Shown: piece after piece, positions 15,817 through 25,026 of the stretch
How positions within the stretch are numbered: the stretch's first letter is position 1
How the letters are laid out: every line of letters begins with the position of its first letter
Assembly: GCF_016907435.1 (NCBI RefSeq)
Contig: NZ_JAFBBZ010000001.1
Location: forward strand, 4,340,001-4,404,000
DNA length: 64,000 bases
Direction of reading: 5' to 3'
Origin: Nocardioides salarius
Lineage (GTDB): Bacteria; Actinomycetota; Actinomycetes; Propionibacteriales; Nocardioidaceae
The notes under the pieces: generated by a model
The model's input: only the letters and a program-made list of their open reading frames with translations
The model's database searches: none
Told to the model about the DNA's origin: nothing
Position numbers and translations under genes: made by a program

Positions 15817-17871
15817 TCAGGTGCGCGGCAGCCGGATCTCGAACGTCGTGCCGGCGCCCTCCGTGGACGTCACCGCGACGCTGCCGTCGTGGCGCTCGAC
15901 GATCGATCGGACGATGGTCAGCCCCAGGCCGGTGCCCTGCACGCCGGTGCTCAGCGCGGTGCTGGCTCGGAAGAAGGACTCGAAGAGGCGGGCCTGCTCG
16001 GCGTCCGGGATGCCGATCCCGGTGTCGCTGACGCGCAGTACGGCCTCGCCCCCCGCGGCCGTCAGGTCGACGCCGACACGGCCACCGTCGGGGGTGAACT
16101 TGACGGCGTTGGAGACGAGGTTGATCACGACGCGCTCGAGCTGGTCGCGCTGGCCGAGCACCACGACGGGGTCCGCGGGCAGGGCGGTGCCCAGCTCGAG
16201 GTCGCGGGGGCGCACCAGCTCCTCGGTCTCGGCCAGTGCCGCGCCCACCACGTCTCGCAGGTCGCAGGGCTCGGCCTCGGCGTCCTCCCGCTGCGACTCG
16301 ACGCGCGAGAGCGACAGGATGTTCTCGATCAGCCCCAGGAGCCGGTGACCGCTGCGCTCGATGCGGTCGAGCATGTCGCGCTGACGCTCGGTGAGGCTGC
16401 CTCCTGTTCCGCTGCCGAGCAGCTGGGTGAAGCCCAGGACGCTCGTCATGGGGGTGCGCAGCTCGTGGCTGACCGACGAGACGAACTCCGACTTCTCGCG
16501 GTCCAGCTCCTCGAGGCGCTCGACCGCCTGCTGCTCGCGGTCGAGGGCGGTACGCAGGACGCGCTCGGCGGCGCGGCGCTCCGAGACGTCATGGGCGACC
16601 GCGAGGTAGCCGGCCGGCCGGGCGTCGTCGTCGAGCAGGGCGGTGGTGGCGACGTTGACGGTGACCTGGGAGTCGTCGCCGCGCAGCCAGCACCAGTCCT
16701 GGCGCACCGGGGTGCCGTCGGCGACGGAGCGCATGGCGGTAGAGAGGTCGTCACTGCCCGGTTCGCGCCGCGCGCGCAGCGCCTGCGGAGCGTAGATGGA
16801 GGTCAGTGGTGCACCCACGAGGCCGGTTGCGGCCCGTCGCAGCAGGGTCTCGGCCCCGGGGTTGGCGTAGGTGATGATCCCCGCGGAGTCGGTGCCGATG
16901 ATCGCGGTGTCGGTGGCGGAGTTGAGCACCGCGGAGGTCAGCTCGCGCTCGCGACGTAGCGCCGACGCCGCCCGCCGGGCGTCCTCGAGGGCGGTGCGAC
17001 GCTGCTGCACGGCGATGGCGAGGGGGAGCGCGACGACGACGAGCGTCACGATGAAGAGCTGGACCATGGCGCCACGCATCTGGGCGTCGATCCTGTCGGG
17101 GGCGCCGAAAGGTCCCGCCGCCTCCGAGGTCATCAGGGTCACCCCGGTGCTGACGGCGAGGATCTGCCAGGTCAGCCAGCGCACCGGGAGCACGGCGGCC
17201 CCCCAGACGACGAGGGGCACCACCAGGAAGGTCAGGGGCAGCTCCTGGCCCGGTGCGAAGACCAACGCCGAGACGACCGCCGTGAGCGTGAGCTGGGCGA
17301 CCACGGCAGCGCGCCGCCGGTCGAGGAGGTCTCGGGCCCGGGTGGACCTGAGGAAGACGGGCACGACGGCCAGCAGGGCGGCGGAGTGCGACGCTGCGAC
17401 GCTGCGCGCGGTGCTCCAGGGGTCGCCGTCGGTCATCAGGGCGACCACGAGAGCGGCGACGGCGCCGATGCCCAGGCCGGTGCCCACCCCCACGACGAGG
17501 AGGCGTCGGAAGTCCTCCCCGGTGAGCAGCGAGGGGCGCCCCCGCAGGCCGCCGAGGGCGATGCAGAAGGCGAGCACCTCCCCGGCGTTGACCACGCCGT
17601 AGACGAGCGAGAGCGGGACGGGGCGGCCGCCGACGATGTTGGCCGCGGCCGACATCGGCACCAGCAGGGCGACCAGCAGCGGCCAGTGGCGGCGGTGGTG
17701 GAGCAGGAGGAGGCCGGCGCCCACGCCGGAGGCCGGCCACCACGCGGCGACCTCGGTGCCGGGCACGGCGAAGCGGACGGACACGACGCCCAGCACGAGG
17801 ACCAGGCCCAGCAGGCCGGCTGTCGCGGACACCGGCACCCGGTGCTCGCCATCATGGGGGGAGGGGGGCAT
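15817..17871 (-). CDS. Membrane histidine kinase with MASE1 and PAS domains
   Basis: A 684-residue sensor kinase. The first 300 residues form about eight membrane helices of the MASE1 type (AAWWPASGVGAGLLLL is characteristic). A PAS domain follows (AIIGTDSAGIITYANPGAE), then a dimerisation helix with His469 in SHELRTPM, and an ATPase domain with N box NLVSNAVKF and G boxes DTGIGIP and GTGLGL. Everything needed for kinase activity is present. The ATG at 17871 was preferred over one 31 codons upstream. The stimulus is unknown. Two response regulators flank it. Confidence 0.9.
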   Translation of the reverse strand: MPPSPHDGEHRVPVSATAGLLGLVLVLGVVSVRFAVPGTEVAAWWPASGVGAGLLLLHHRRHWPLLVALLVPMSAAANIVGGRPVPLSLVYGVVNAGEVLAFCIALGGLRGRPSLLTGEDFRRLLVVGVGTGLGIGAVAALVVALMTDGDPWSTARSVAASHSAALLAVVPVFLRSTRARDLLDRRRAAVVAQLTLTAVVSALVFAPGQELPLTFLVVPLVVWGAAVLPVRWLTWQILAVSTGVTLMTSEAAGPFGAPDRIDAQMRGAMVQLFIVTLVVVALPLAIAVQQRRTALEDARRAASALRRERELTSAVLNSATDTAIIGTDSAGIITYANPGAETLLRRAATGLVGAPLTSIYAPQALRARREPGSDDLSTAMRSVADGTPVRQDWCWLRGDDSQVTVNVATTALLDDDARPAGYLAVAHDVSERRAAERVLRTALDREQQAVERLEELDREKSEFVSSVSHELRTPMTSVLGFTQLLGSGTGGSLTERQRDMLDRIERSGHRLLGLIENILSLSRVESQREDAEAEPCDLRDVVGAALAETEELVRPRDLELGTALPADPVVVLGQRDQLERVVINLVSNAVKFTPDGGRVGVDLTAAGGEAVLRVSDTGIGIPDAEQARLFESFFRASTALSTGVQGTGLGLTIVRSIVERHDGSVAVTSTEGAGTTFEIRLPRT

Positions 17872-17948
17872 CGGTCCATCATCGGGTCCGAGCTGCCCCG
17901 GGGCGAGCACCGGTGCCGGTGAGTCGAGGGATGGGCCGGGGCGTGGCG

Positions 17949-18407
17949 TCACCGGCCGTGCCACGCCCCGCAGAGATCTTCGACCGGCTCCCCGTCGTCG
18001 AGGCCGTCACCGGCCTGGGCACGGTCGCGGCGGGCCAGGTGCACCCGCACCACCCGCAGCAGGTCGGCGATGCGGAAGGGCTTGGGCAGGTAGCCGTCGG
18101 CTCCAGCGGCCAGGCCGGCATCGATGTCGTCGGGCGAGGTCAGGGCCGAGAGGAGCACCACGCTGGTGCGCGGCCGGAGCCCGTACGAGCGCCGCTCGAG
18201 GCTGCGCAGGGCGGCGGTGAACCCGATGCCGCCCAGCACGGGCATGGTCACGTCGACGATGGCCAGGTCGACCTGGTCCTCCTCGAGGTGCCGCAGCGCT
18301 GCCGCGCCGTCGGGGGCGGTGACGACCCGGTGGCCCTCGGTCGAGAGCGCGAGCTCGACCAGCTCTCGGATGTCCTCGTCGTCGTCCACGACCATGATCT
18401 CTGCCAT
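17949..18407 (-). CDS. Single-domain response regulator with short C-terminal tail
   Basis: A 152-residue receiver: Asp-Asp-Asp at residues 8-10, phospho-acceptor Asp52 in LAIVDVTMP and Lys in LPKPF. A tail of about 25 mostly acidic residues follows the fold and has no recognisable output domain. It is transcribed with the histidine kinase, 77 bases upstream of it, so is a probable direct partner. Confidence 0.87.
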   Translation of the reverse strand: MAEIMVVDDDEDIRELVELALSTEGHRVVTAPDGAAALRHLEEDQVDLAIVDVTMPVLGGIGFTAALRSLERRSYGLRPRTSVVLLSALTSPDDIDAGLAAGADGYLPKPFRIADLLRVVRVHLARRDRAQAGDGLDDGEPVEDLCGAWHGR

Positions 18408-18508
18408 GTCTCCACGGTGCCCCTGGCGCCGTGGGTGCCGTGTGTCGACCGGAGGGGGCGGTGTGAGGAAAACGTGAGGATCGGCGGACCCCGCACTAGG
18501 CTCGCGTC

Positions 18509-19465
18509 ATGGCGAAGGTGCTCGTGGTCGACGACGACCCCGCCCTGCGCCAGGCGCTGCGCGGGGCGCTGGGCCGGGTCGGCTTCGACGTGGTGGTGGC
18601 CCCCGACGCCCGCGGCGGGATCGACCTGCTGAGCACGGCCCAGCCCGACGTGGTGGTGCTCGACCTGGGCCTGCCCGACGCGCGTGGCCTCGACGTGGTG
18701 CGCCGCTTCCACTCGCTCGGCAGCGTGCCGATGCTGATCCTGTCGGGGTCGACCGAGGAGTCGCGCAAGGTCCAGGCCCTCGAGGCGGGGGCCGACGACT
18801 ACCTCGACAAGCCGTTCGGCATCGACGAGCTCGGGGCCCGCCTGAGGGCGTTGCTGCGCCGCAGCGGCGCGAGCGCCGCGGACCTCTCGGGGGGCCGGCC
18901 GGTGCGGCACGACCTGGGCCGGCTCGTCGTCGACCTGGGTGCGCGCACGGTCGAGGTCGACACCCGCTCGGTGCACCTGACACCCACCGAGTGGCGGCTG
19001 CTCGAGGAGCTGCTGGCCCACCCCGGCCGGCTGCTCACGCACGGCTGGTTGCTGTCCCGCGTCTGGGAGGACGGCCGGGGCGAGGAGTCGCGGGCCGCGC
19101 TGCGCACCCATGTGCGCTCGCTGCGCGCCAAGCTGCAGGACCCCGCCGACCGTCCGGTCTACGTCGCCACCGAGAGCGGCGCGGGGTACCGGTGGATCGC
19201 CGAGATGCCGGCCGAGCCCGAGCGCGCCGAGCCCGACCCGGGGCCGGACGACGACACCCGGGCCCTGGTGCACGACCTCAACAACGCCCTGACCGCCCTG
19301 CAGCTCGGGGTGCACCTGGCCCAGGGTCGTCTCGAGCGGTCGTCGCTGAGCGAGGAGGAGCGCCGCTCGGTCGGGGCGCCGCTGGGCCACCTCGACGCGA
19401 CGCTGGCCCGGGCGGCGCGGCTGGCCGTGGCGCTCGAGCACCGGGCCGTGGCCGGAGCCGACTAG
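18509..19465 (+). CDS. OmpR-type response regulator with a C-terminal histidine-kinase-like DHp helix
   Basis: A 318-residue protein. Receiver (Asp52 in VVLDLGLPD, Lys in LDKPF) and winged-helix domain (LTPTEWRLLEELL, SGAGYRWI) together make a standard OmpR regulator ending near residue 232. It then continues with an acidic Pro-rich linker and about 65 residues starting VHDLNNALTALQLGVHLAQ, which has the look of the HDxNN dimerisation/phosphoacceptor helix of histidine kinases, with His255 as the candidate site. No ATPase domain follows. The extra domain could dimerise the regulator or relay phosphate. A TAGGCT -10-like element at 18498-18503 suggests a leaderless message. Confidence 0.85.
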   Translation: MAKVLVVDDDPALRQALRGALGRVGFDVVVAPDARGGIDLLSTAQPDVVVLDLGLPDARGLDVVRRFHSLGSVPMLILSGSTEESRKVQALEAGADDYLDKPFGIDELGARLRALLRRSGASAADLSGGRPVRHDLGRLVVDLGARTVEVDTRSVHLTPTEWRLLEELLAHPGRLLTHGWLLSRVWEDGRGEESRAALRTHVRSLRAKLQDPADRPVYVATESGAGYRWIAEMPAEPERAEPDPGPDDDTRALVHDLNNALTALQLGVHLAQGRLERSSLSEEERRSVGAPLGHLDATLARAARLAVALEHRAVAGAD

Positions 19466-20706
19466 GCCCGGACCCCGCCGCGGGCCTGCGCGCGGTGTCG
19501 GTTCCAGTGCCAGTGCAGGTAGCGGTCGATGGCGCGCACCACGTGCTGGCTGCGGATCGAGGGGAAGACGTCGAACGCGTGCTGGGCGCCCGGCAGCTCG
19601 GCGTACACCACCGAGCGTCGTGAGGTGCGCCGCAGGCGCTCGACGAACAGGCGGGCCTGCTCGACGGGCGCCAGCGAGTCGTGCCTGCCGTGCAGCACGA
19701 ACATGTCGGGCGCCTCGTCGCTGATCTGCAGGATGGGCGAGGCGTACTCGAAGACCTCGGGGTCCTCCTCCCAGCGCCGGCCCAGGACACGAGGACCCAG
19801 GAAGTGGTCGCGCATCAGCTCGGTGGCCCGCACGCCCGTCGAGCCGGCGACGTCGTAGATGCCGTAGTGCGGCACCGCGACCTGCACGCTGGTGTCGGCG
19901 TCCTCGAAGCCGGGCTGCCACTCGCGCCGGTGCGGGGTCAGGGCTGCGAGGGCCGCCAGGTGGCCGCCGGCGGAGCCGCCGGTGATGGCGATGTAGCCGG
20001 GGTCCCCGCCGTAGGCGCCGATGTGCTCGCGGACCCACGCGATCGACTTCTTGACGTCCTCGATCTGGGCGGGCCACAGGTCGCGCGGTGCCAGGCGGTA
20101 GTTGACCGCCACGCACACCCACCCCTTGAGGGCCAGGTGGTGCATGAGCGGGATGCCCTGCTGGTCCTTGCGCCCGATGGTCCAGCCGCCGCCGTGGACC
20201 TGCAGCAGCACCGGCGCTCCCTCGAGCGGCGTGTCGGCGGGGCGATAGACGTCGAGCATGCCGCGACGCCCCAGGGCGTCGTCGTAGACGATGTCGCGCT
20301 CGACGTGCACCCGCGGCTCACGCATCCGGAACGGGTAGGCCAGGCGCCGCCAGGGCACCGCCAGGTCGGCCGGGGTGGGCCGGTCCTCGAGGTCGTCGGC
20401 GTAGTCGGCGCCGAGGGCCTCGACGAGGGACTCCTCGGCGACCTCGCGCACCCGGCGGCTCTGGGCGACCAGGAAGGCGAGGCCGAGCGAGCTGGCGGCG
20501 GCCAGGGCCAGCCCGCGGGTGTCGCGCCGCCGGCCGGTGGCGTGGGCGGCGGCGTCGGCCACCGTCACCGCCAGGACGTGGGGAGCGAGCTCGCCGACCA
20601 GCCAGCTCGGGAAGAACGTGGCGAGCGAGGTCCGGTAGCCGGGCAGCGGGCGCACGGCGTTCGCCGTGAGGGCAGCGGTCACGACCTGGCGACGGAGGAA
20701 GGCCAT
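19462..20706 (-). CDS. Alpha/beta-hydrolase, hormone-sensitive-lipase-type esterase (LipC-like)
   Basis: A 414-residue esterase. About 150 N-terminal residues are hydrophobic and Ala-rich, probably membrane-associated. The hydrolase domain has the oxyanion motif HGGGW, the nucleophile elbow GGSAGG, an Asp in LHGRHDSLAP and His in AQHAFD. In M. tuberculosis lipC adjoins a wax ester/diacylglycerol acyltransferase gene, and here the two are divergent around a KstR box. A role in lipid turnover during steroid use is inference. Confidence 0.85.
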   Translation of the reverse strand: MAFLRRQVVTAALTANAVRPLPGYRTSLATFFPSWLVGELAPHVLAVTVADAAAHATGRRRDTRGLALAAASSLGLAFLVAQSRRVREVAEESLVEALGADYADDLEDRPTPADLAVPWRRLAYPFRMREPRVHVERDIVYDDALGRRGMLDVYRPADTPLEGAPVLLQVHGGGWTIGRKDQQGIPLMHHLALKGWVCVAVNYRLAPRDLWPAQIEDVKKSIAWVREHIGAYGGDPGYIAITGGSAGGHLAALAALTPHRREWQPGFEDADTSVQVAVPHYGIYDVAGSTGVRATELMRDHFLGPRVLGRRWEEDPEVFEYASPILQISDEAPDMFVLHGRHDSLAPVEQARLFVERLRRTSRRSVVYAELPGAQHAFDVFPSIRSQHVVRAIDRYLHWHWNRHRAQARGGVRA

Positions 20707-20775
20707 GGCGCGCACTCTAGGTCGCCGGCCGCAGCCGCGTCGCGGGAGTGCGAGATGTCCACCGATGTGCAAAAC

Positions 20776-20789
20776 TAGAACACGTTTCA
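20776..20789. promoter_or_regulatory. KstR operator between lipase and acyltransferase
   Basis: TAGAACACGTTTCA, full consensus, in the 100-bp divergent gap. It could control both genes. Confidence 0.82.
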
Positions 20790-20806
20790 CTTGACGGAAG
20801 GTGTCC

Positions 20807-22234
20807 ATGGACCGGCTCTCAGGCCTCGACGCCAGCTTCTTGTACCTCGAGACGCCGGCCCAGCTGATGCACGTGTGCGGGCTGCTGGTCCTGGACGTGT
20901 CGACGATGCCGGGCGGGTACGACTTCGAGGGGCTGCGCTCGCAGATCGACGCCCACGTGCGGGAGGTGCCGGCCTTCACCCGCCGGCTGCGGCGGGTGCC
21001 GCTCGGGCTGGACCACCCGGTGTGGGTGCGCGACCGCTCGTTCGACATCGAGCGGCACGTGCACCGGCTCGCGCTGCCGACGCCCGGCGGCTACCGGGAG
21101 CTGACCGAGCTGGCGGGGCACCTGGCGGGGCTGCCCCTCGACCGGTCCCGCCCGCTGTGGGAGATGTGGGTGGTCGAGGGCTACGCGGACGGCAAGGTCG
21201 TGGTGCTGAGCAAGATGCACCACGCGACGGTCGACGGTGTCTCGGGGGCCAACCTGATCTCCCACCTGTGCGCCCTCTCGGCCACCGACGCCCCGCTCGC
21301 TCCCGTCCCCGAGGTCGCGCGTGCCCGTGAGGCAGGTCCGGCCGAGCTGCTGGGGCGCGGTGTGCTCAGCACGGCTGCCCGCCCCCTGCACCTGGCCCGC
21401 CTCGTGAGTCCGTCGGCCTCACTGGTGACCCGGACCGTGGGTCGGGCCCGCGCCGGCACCGCCATGGCCGCGCCGCTGACCGCGCCCCGCACGTCGTTCA
21501 ACGGCACCATCACCGGGCACCGCAGCATCGGGCTGGCCGACATGGACCTCGACGACGTGCGGGCGGTCAAGTCGGCGAGCGGCACCACCGTCAACGACGT
21601 GGTGCTGGCCGTGGCCGGGGGTGCGCTGCGCTCCTACCTGCAGGAGCGTGGCGAGCTGCCGACCGAGTCGCTGCTGGCCACCGTGCCGGTCTCGGTGCGT
21701 GGCTCGTCGCGCCGCTCCGAGGGGGCCAACAAGGTCTCGGCGCTCTTCACCCGGCTCGGCACCGACATCGAGGACCCGCTGGAGCGGGTGCGCGACCTGG
21801 CCGTGCGCAACCGGCACGCCAAGGACCACCACAACGCCATCAGCGCCGACTCGCTGCAGGACTGGGCCGAGTTCGCGGCCCCGCGGACCTTCGGCCTGGC
21901 GGTGCGCGCCTACGCGGGCCTGCGCCTGGCCGAGCGGCACCCCGTGGTGCACAACCTGGTGATCTCCAACGTGCCGGGGCCGCCGGTGCCGCTGTTCTTC
22001 GTCGGCGCCCGGATCGAGGCGCTCTACCCGCTGGGTCCGGTCTTCCACGGCGCCGGGCTCAACATCACCGTGATGTCGAACGCCGGTGAGCTGCACGTCG
22101 GGGTGATCGCCTGCCGGGAGTCGGTGCCCGACGTCGACGACCTGGTGCAGCGGTTCCCGGTGGCGCTGGCCGAGCTGCTGGAGGCGGTGACCGCACCCGC
22201 GGGTGGGGGTCCGACGGGGCGGGACGACGCCTGA
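20807..22234 (+). CDS. Wax ester synthase / diacylglycerol O-acyltransferase
   Basis: A 475-residue WS/DGAT. It begins MDRLSGLDASFLYLET as family members do and carries the active-site motif HHATVDG near residue 140. A second conserved region is NNDVVLAVAGGALR-like (VNDVVLAVAGGALRSYL) and the C-terminus has VISNVPGP. It makes triacylglycerol or wax esters from acyl-CoA. The ATG at 20807 is favoured over a GTG six bases upstream because the ribosome site GGAAGG (20796-20801) is then properly spaced. Its KstR box suggests that steroid-derived acyl-CoA is stored as neutral lipid. Confidence 0.9.
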   Translation: MDRLSGLDASFLYLETPAQLMHVCGLLVLDVSTMPGGYDFEGLRSQIDAHVREVPAFTRRLRRVPLGLDHPVWVRDRSFDIERHVHRLALPTPGGYRELTELAGHLAGLPLDRSRPLWEMWVVEGYADGKVVVLSKMHHATVDGVSGANLISHLCALSATDAPLAPVPEVARAREAGPAELLGRGVLSTAARPLHLARLVSPSASLVTRTVGRARAGTAMAAPLTAPRTSFNGTITGHRSIGLADMDLDDVRAVKSASGTTVNDVVLAVAGGALRSYLQERGELPTESLLATVPVSVRGSSRRSEGANKVSALFTRLGTDIEDPLERVRDLAVRNRHAKDHHNAISADSLQDWAEFAAPRTFGLAVRAYAGLRLAERHPVVHNLVISNVPGPPVPLFFVGARIEALYPLGPVFHGAGLNITVMSNAGELHVGVIACRESVPDVDDLVQRFPVALAELLEAVTAPAGGGPTGRDDA

Positions 22235-22243
22235 CGGTTGAAG

Positions 22244-22257
22244 TAGAACACGTTACA
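22244..22257. promoter_or_regulatory. KstR operator of the chsE-chsH-ltp2 operon
   Basis: TAGAACACGTTACA, full consensus, 44 bases before the GTG of the fused chsE gene. Confidence 0.87.
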
Positions 22258-22300
22258 GTTCTGTCCACGAGCACGCACGACGAGGAAGTGGAGGCCGGCC

Positions 22301-24490
22301 GTGTCGGACGGATACGACGCCGAGGAGCACCGGGAGTCGGTGCAGGCGGTGCGCACGGTCGTGCGCGAGGCGCTCGACCGCGACGCGACCTGGGCCGACC
22401 TGGCCGCGGCCGGGCTGCTGGGCCTGCCGGTCCCTGAGGAGCTCGGAGGCGAGGGCCTGGGCCTGGCCGCGGTGGGCGCGCTGCTGCACGAGACCGGCGC
22501 CCGGGCCGTGCGCCTGCCGGTCTGGGAGACCCTGGCCTGCGCGGTGCCCACCCTGGTCGGGCACGGCACCGACGCCCAGCGCAAGGAGTGGCTGCCGGGG
22601 GTCGTCTCGGGCGAGGTCGTGCTGAGTCCCGCGCTGCGCGAGGCCGGCGCCCGACCGCGAGCGGGCCGCCAGCCGCGCACGACGTACGCCGACGGGGCGG
22701 TGAGCGGGCGCAAGATCGCGGTCACCCACGCCGACACCGCGGCCCGGCTCCTGGTCACCGCCCGGGACGGGGAGCGCAGCGTCGTGGTGCTCGTCGACCC
22801 GGCCGGCCCCGGCGTCCGGCTCGAGGAGTCGCCCTCGTCGAGCCGCCTGGCCCGGCACACCGTGGTGCTCGACGGCGCCCCGGCCGAGCTGCTCGAGGAC
22901 GGCGCGGCCGCCACCCTCGAGGCGCACGCGACGGCGGGGCTGTGCCTCACCGCCGCCGGCGTCCTGGCCGGCGCCCGCGACCTCACGGCCGGCTACGTCA
23001 AGGACCGCCGGCAGTTCGGGCGCGCGCTGGCACAGTTCCAGGCCGTCGCGATGCAGGTCGCCGACGTCTACATCGCCGCGCGCACCACCGACCTCGCGGC
23101 GCGCAACGCCGCCTGGCGGGTCGACGCGGGCCTCGAGGCCGCCGACGACCTGGCCGTGGCTGCGTACTGGGTGTGCTCGCAGGGGCCGGCCGCGCTGCGC
23201 ACCTGCCACCACCTGCACGGGGGCACCGGCGTCGACGAGACCTACCCGCTGCACCGCTACTTCTCGTGGATCACCGACATCGCCCACGACCTCGACACCC
23301 TGCCCGGCGACGTGCCGGTCGAGTCGGCAGCGGCCAAGAACCTCGAGCTCACCGCTGCCCAGCGCGGGCTCAAGGCCGAGCTCCGGGACTACTTCTCCCG
23401 GCTCGCCGGAGCCGAGGACCACCGCGAGATGGGCGTCGACCGGCACGGGGAGACCTACCAGCGCACCGTGCGGCGGATGGGCGAGGACGGCTGGATGGGG
23501 GTGGGCTGGCCCACCGAGCACGGCGGTCGCGGGCTCGGCGAGCTGGAACAGACGATCTTCGCCAACGAGGCGCAGTGGGCCGACGTGCACCTGCCCGCCG
23601 TCACGCTGCAGACCGTGGGGCCGACCCTGATCCGCTACGGCACCGCCCAGCAGAAGGAGATGTTCCTCGCGCGGATCCTGCGCGGCGACGTGCACTTCGC
23701 GATCGGCTACTCCGAGCCCGACGCCGGCACCGACCTGGCGTCGCTGCGCACGACCGCCCGCCGCGAGGGCGACCACTACGTCGTCAACGGCCAGAAGCTG
23801 TGGACCACCGGTGGCCACCAGGCCGACTACCTGTGGCTGGCCGTGCGCACCGACCCCGACGCGCCCAAGCACCAGGGCATCTCGATCCTGATCGTCGACA
23901 CCTCCGACCCCGGCTACTCCTGGACCCCGATCATCACCGCCGACGGCTCCCACCACGTCAACGCGACGTACTTCAACGACGTGCGGGTGCCGGTCGACAT
24001 GCTCGTCGGCGAGGAGAACCAGGGCTGGCGCCTGATCACCACCCAGCTCAACCACGAGCGGGTCATGCTCGGGCCCGCCGGTCGCATCGAGGGGCTGCGC
24101 GACCGGGTCGCCCGGTGGGCGGCCGCGCACGGCGTGCTCGAGGAGCCCGACGTGGCCTCGGTGATGGGGCGGGTCACCGCCGCCTTCCGGGTCAACGAGC
24201 TGCTCAACTGGGACGTCGCCCGCGCCGGCGAGCACGGCGAGGTCTCCGTCGGCGACGCGTCGTCGTCGAAGGTCTTCGCCGCCGACCAGGTGCAGCACCT
24301 GGCCGCCGACCTGGTGGCCGTCGTGCACCGGCACGGCGACCCGGCCGAGCCCGCGACCCGGGCGCTGCTGGAGTACCTCGACGCGCAGGCCAAGCGGAAC
24401 CTGGTGCTCACCTTCGGCGGTGGGGTGCAGGAGGTGCAGCGCGAGCTGATCGCGATGTTCGGCCTGGGGCTGCCGCGGGTGCCCCGATGA
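22301..24490 (+). CDS. Fused ChsE1-ChsE2 (FadE28-FadE29) acyl-CoA dehydrogenase
   Basis: A 729-residue tandem acyl-CoA dehydrogenase. Residues about 1-340 resemble FadE28/ChsE1 (KDRRQFGRALAQFQAVAMQ, HHLHGGTGVDETYPLHRYFSW). Residues about 350-729 resemble FadE29/ChsE2 (GYSEPDAGTDLASLRT, WTTGGHQADYLWLAVRTDPD, TFGGGVQEVQRELIAMFGLGLP). In mycobacteria these are separate genes whose products form an alpha2-beta2 enzyme that oxidises the three-carbon side-chain CoA ester. The downstream genes chsH2, chsH1 and ltp2 are in the mycobacterial order, which supports the identity. The reading frame is continuous across the join. Confidence 0.87.
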   Translation: MSDGYDAEEHRESVQAVRTVVREALDRDATWADLAAAGLLGLPVPEELGGEGLGLAAVGALLHETGARAVRLPVWETLACAVPTLVGHGTDAQRKEWLPGVVSGEVVLSPALREAGARPRAGRQPRTTYADGAVSGRKIAVTHADTAARLLVTARDGERSVVVLVDPAGPGVRLEESPSSSRLARHTVVLDGAPAELLEDGAAATLEAHATAGLCLTAAGVLAGARDLTAGYVKDRRQFGRALAQFQAVAMQVADVYIAARTTDLAARNAAWRVDAGLEAADDLAVAAYWVCSQGPAALRTCHHLHGGTGVDETYPLHRYFSWITDIAHDLDTLPGDVPVESAAAKNLELTAAQRGLKAELRDYFSRLAGAEDHREMGVDRHGETYQRTVRRMGEDGWMGVGWPTEHGGRGLGELEQTIFANEAQWADVHLPAVTLQTVGPTLIRYGTAQQKEMFLARILRGDVHFAIGYSEPDAGTDLASLRTTARREGDHYVVNGQKLWTTGGHQADYLWLAVRTDPDAPKHQGISILIVDTSDPGYSWTPIITADGSHHVNATYFNDVRVPVDMLVGEENQGWRLITTQLNHERVMLGPAGRIEGLRDRVARWAAAHGVLEEPDVASVMGRVTAAFRVNELLNWDVARAGEHGEVSVGDASSSKVFAADQVQHLAADLVAVVHRHGDPAEPATRALLEYLDAQAKRNLVLTFGGGVQEVQRELIAMFGLGLPRVPR

Positions 24491-25026
24491 GCGCGGAGGT
24501 GCAGGAGCTGCACGGGGTGGCACCCGACGTGCACCAGCGGGTGATGGCCGAGGCCGAGCGGATCCGGGGCTGGGGGGAGGCCGCGGAGCGCTGGGCGCGC
24601 GACCCGGTCAACCAGCCGACGATCAGCAGCTGGGTCGAGGCGATGGGCAACGACAACCCGCGCTGGCTCCAGGGCGAGGCCCCGCCGTCGATGGCGCAGG
24701 TGTGGACGATGTACGGCCAGGGCGGCCGAGCCTCCGAGGACGACCCGCTGCACGCGATGATGGGGGTGCTCACCGACGCGGGCTTCACCGCGGTGCTGGG
24801 CACCGACTCCGACCAGACCTACCACCGCACGCTGCTGGTGGGGGAGCGGGTGCGGGTGACGACCGCGCTCGACTCGGTGGTCGGCCCCAAGCGCACCGGC
24901 ATGGGGGTCGGCTACTTCGTGACCTCGCGCTCGACCTGGTACGTCGACCACGACGGCGGAGAGCCCGAGCAGGTGGCCTCGATGCTCTTCCGGGTGCTCA
25001 AGTTCGTGCCCCGGAGCGCGTCGTGA
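24487..25026 (+). CDS. ChsH2 hydratase half (MaoC-like domain as a separate gene)
   Basis: A 179-residue hot-dog-fold protein matching the MaoC-like N-terminal half of ChsH2: DPVNQPTISSWVEAMGNDNPRW and LLVGERVRVTTALDSVVGPKRTGMGVGYFVT. In M. tuberculosis ChsH2 is one 311-residue protein with a C-terminal DUF35 domain; here that domain is the next gene. It pairs with ChsH1 to hydrate the sterol-side-chain enoyl-CoA. The ATG overlaps the chsE stop (ATGA). Confidence 0.85.
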   Translation: MSAEVQELHGVAPDVHQRVMAEAERIRGWGEAAERWARDPVNQPTISSWVEAMGNDNPRWLQGEAPPSMAQVWTMYGQGGRASEDDPLHAMMGVLTDAGFTAVLGTDSDQTYHRTLLVGERVRVTTALDSVVGPKRTGMGVGYFVTSRSTWYVDHDGGEPEQVASMLFRVLKFVPRSAS

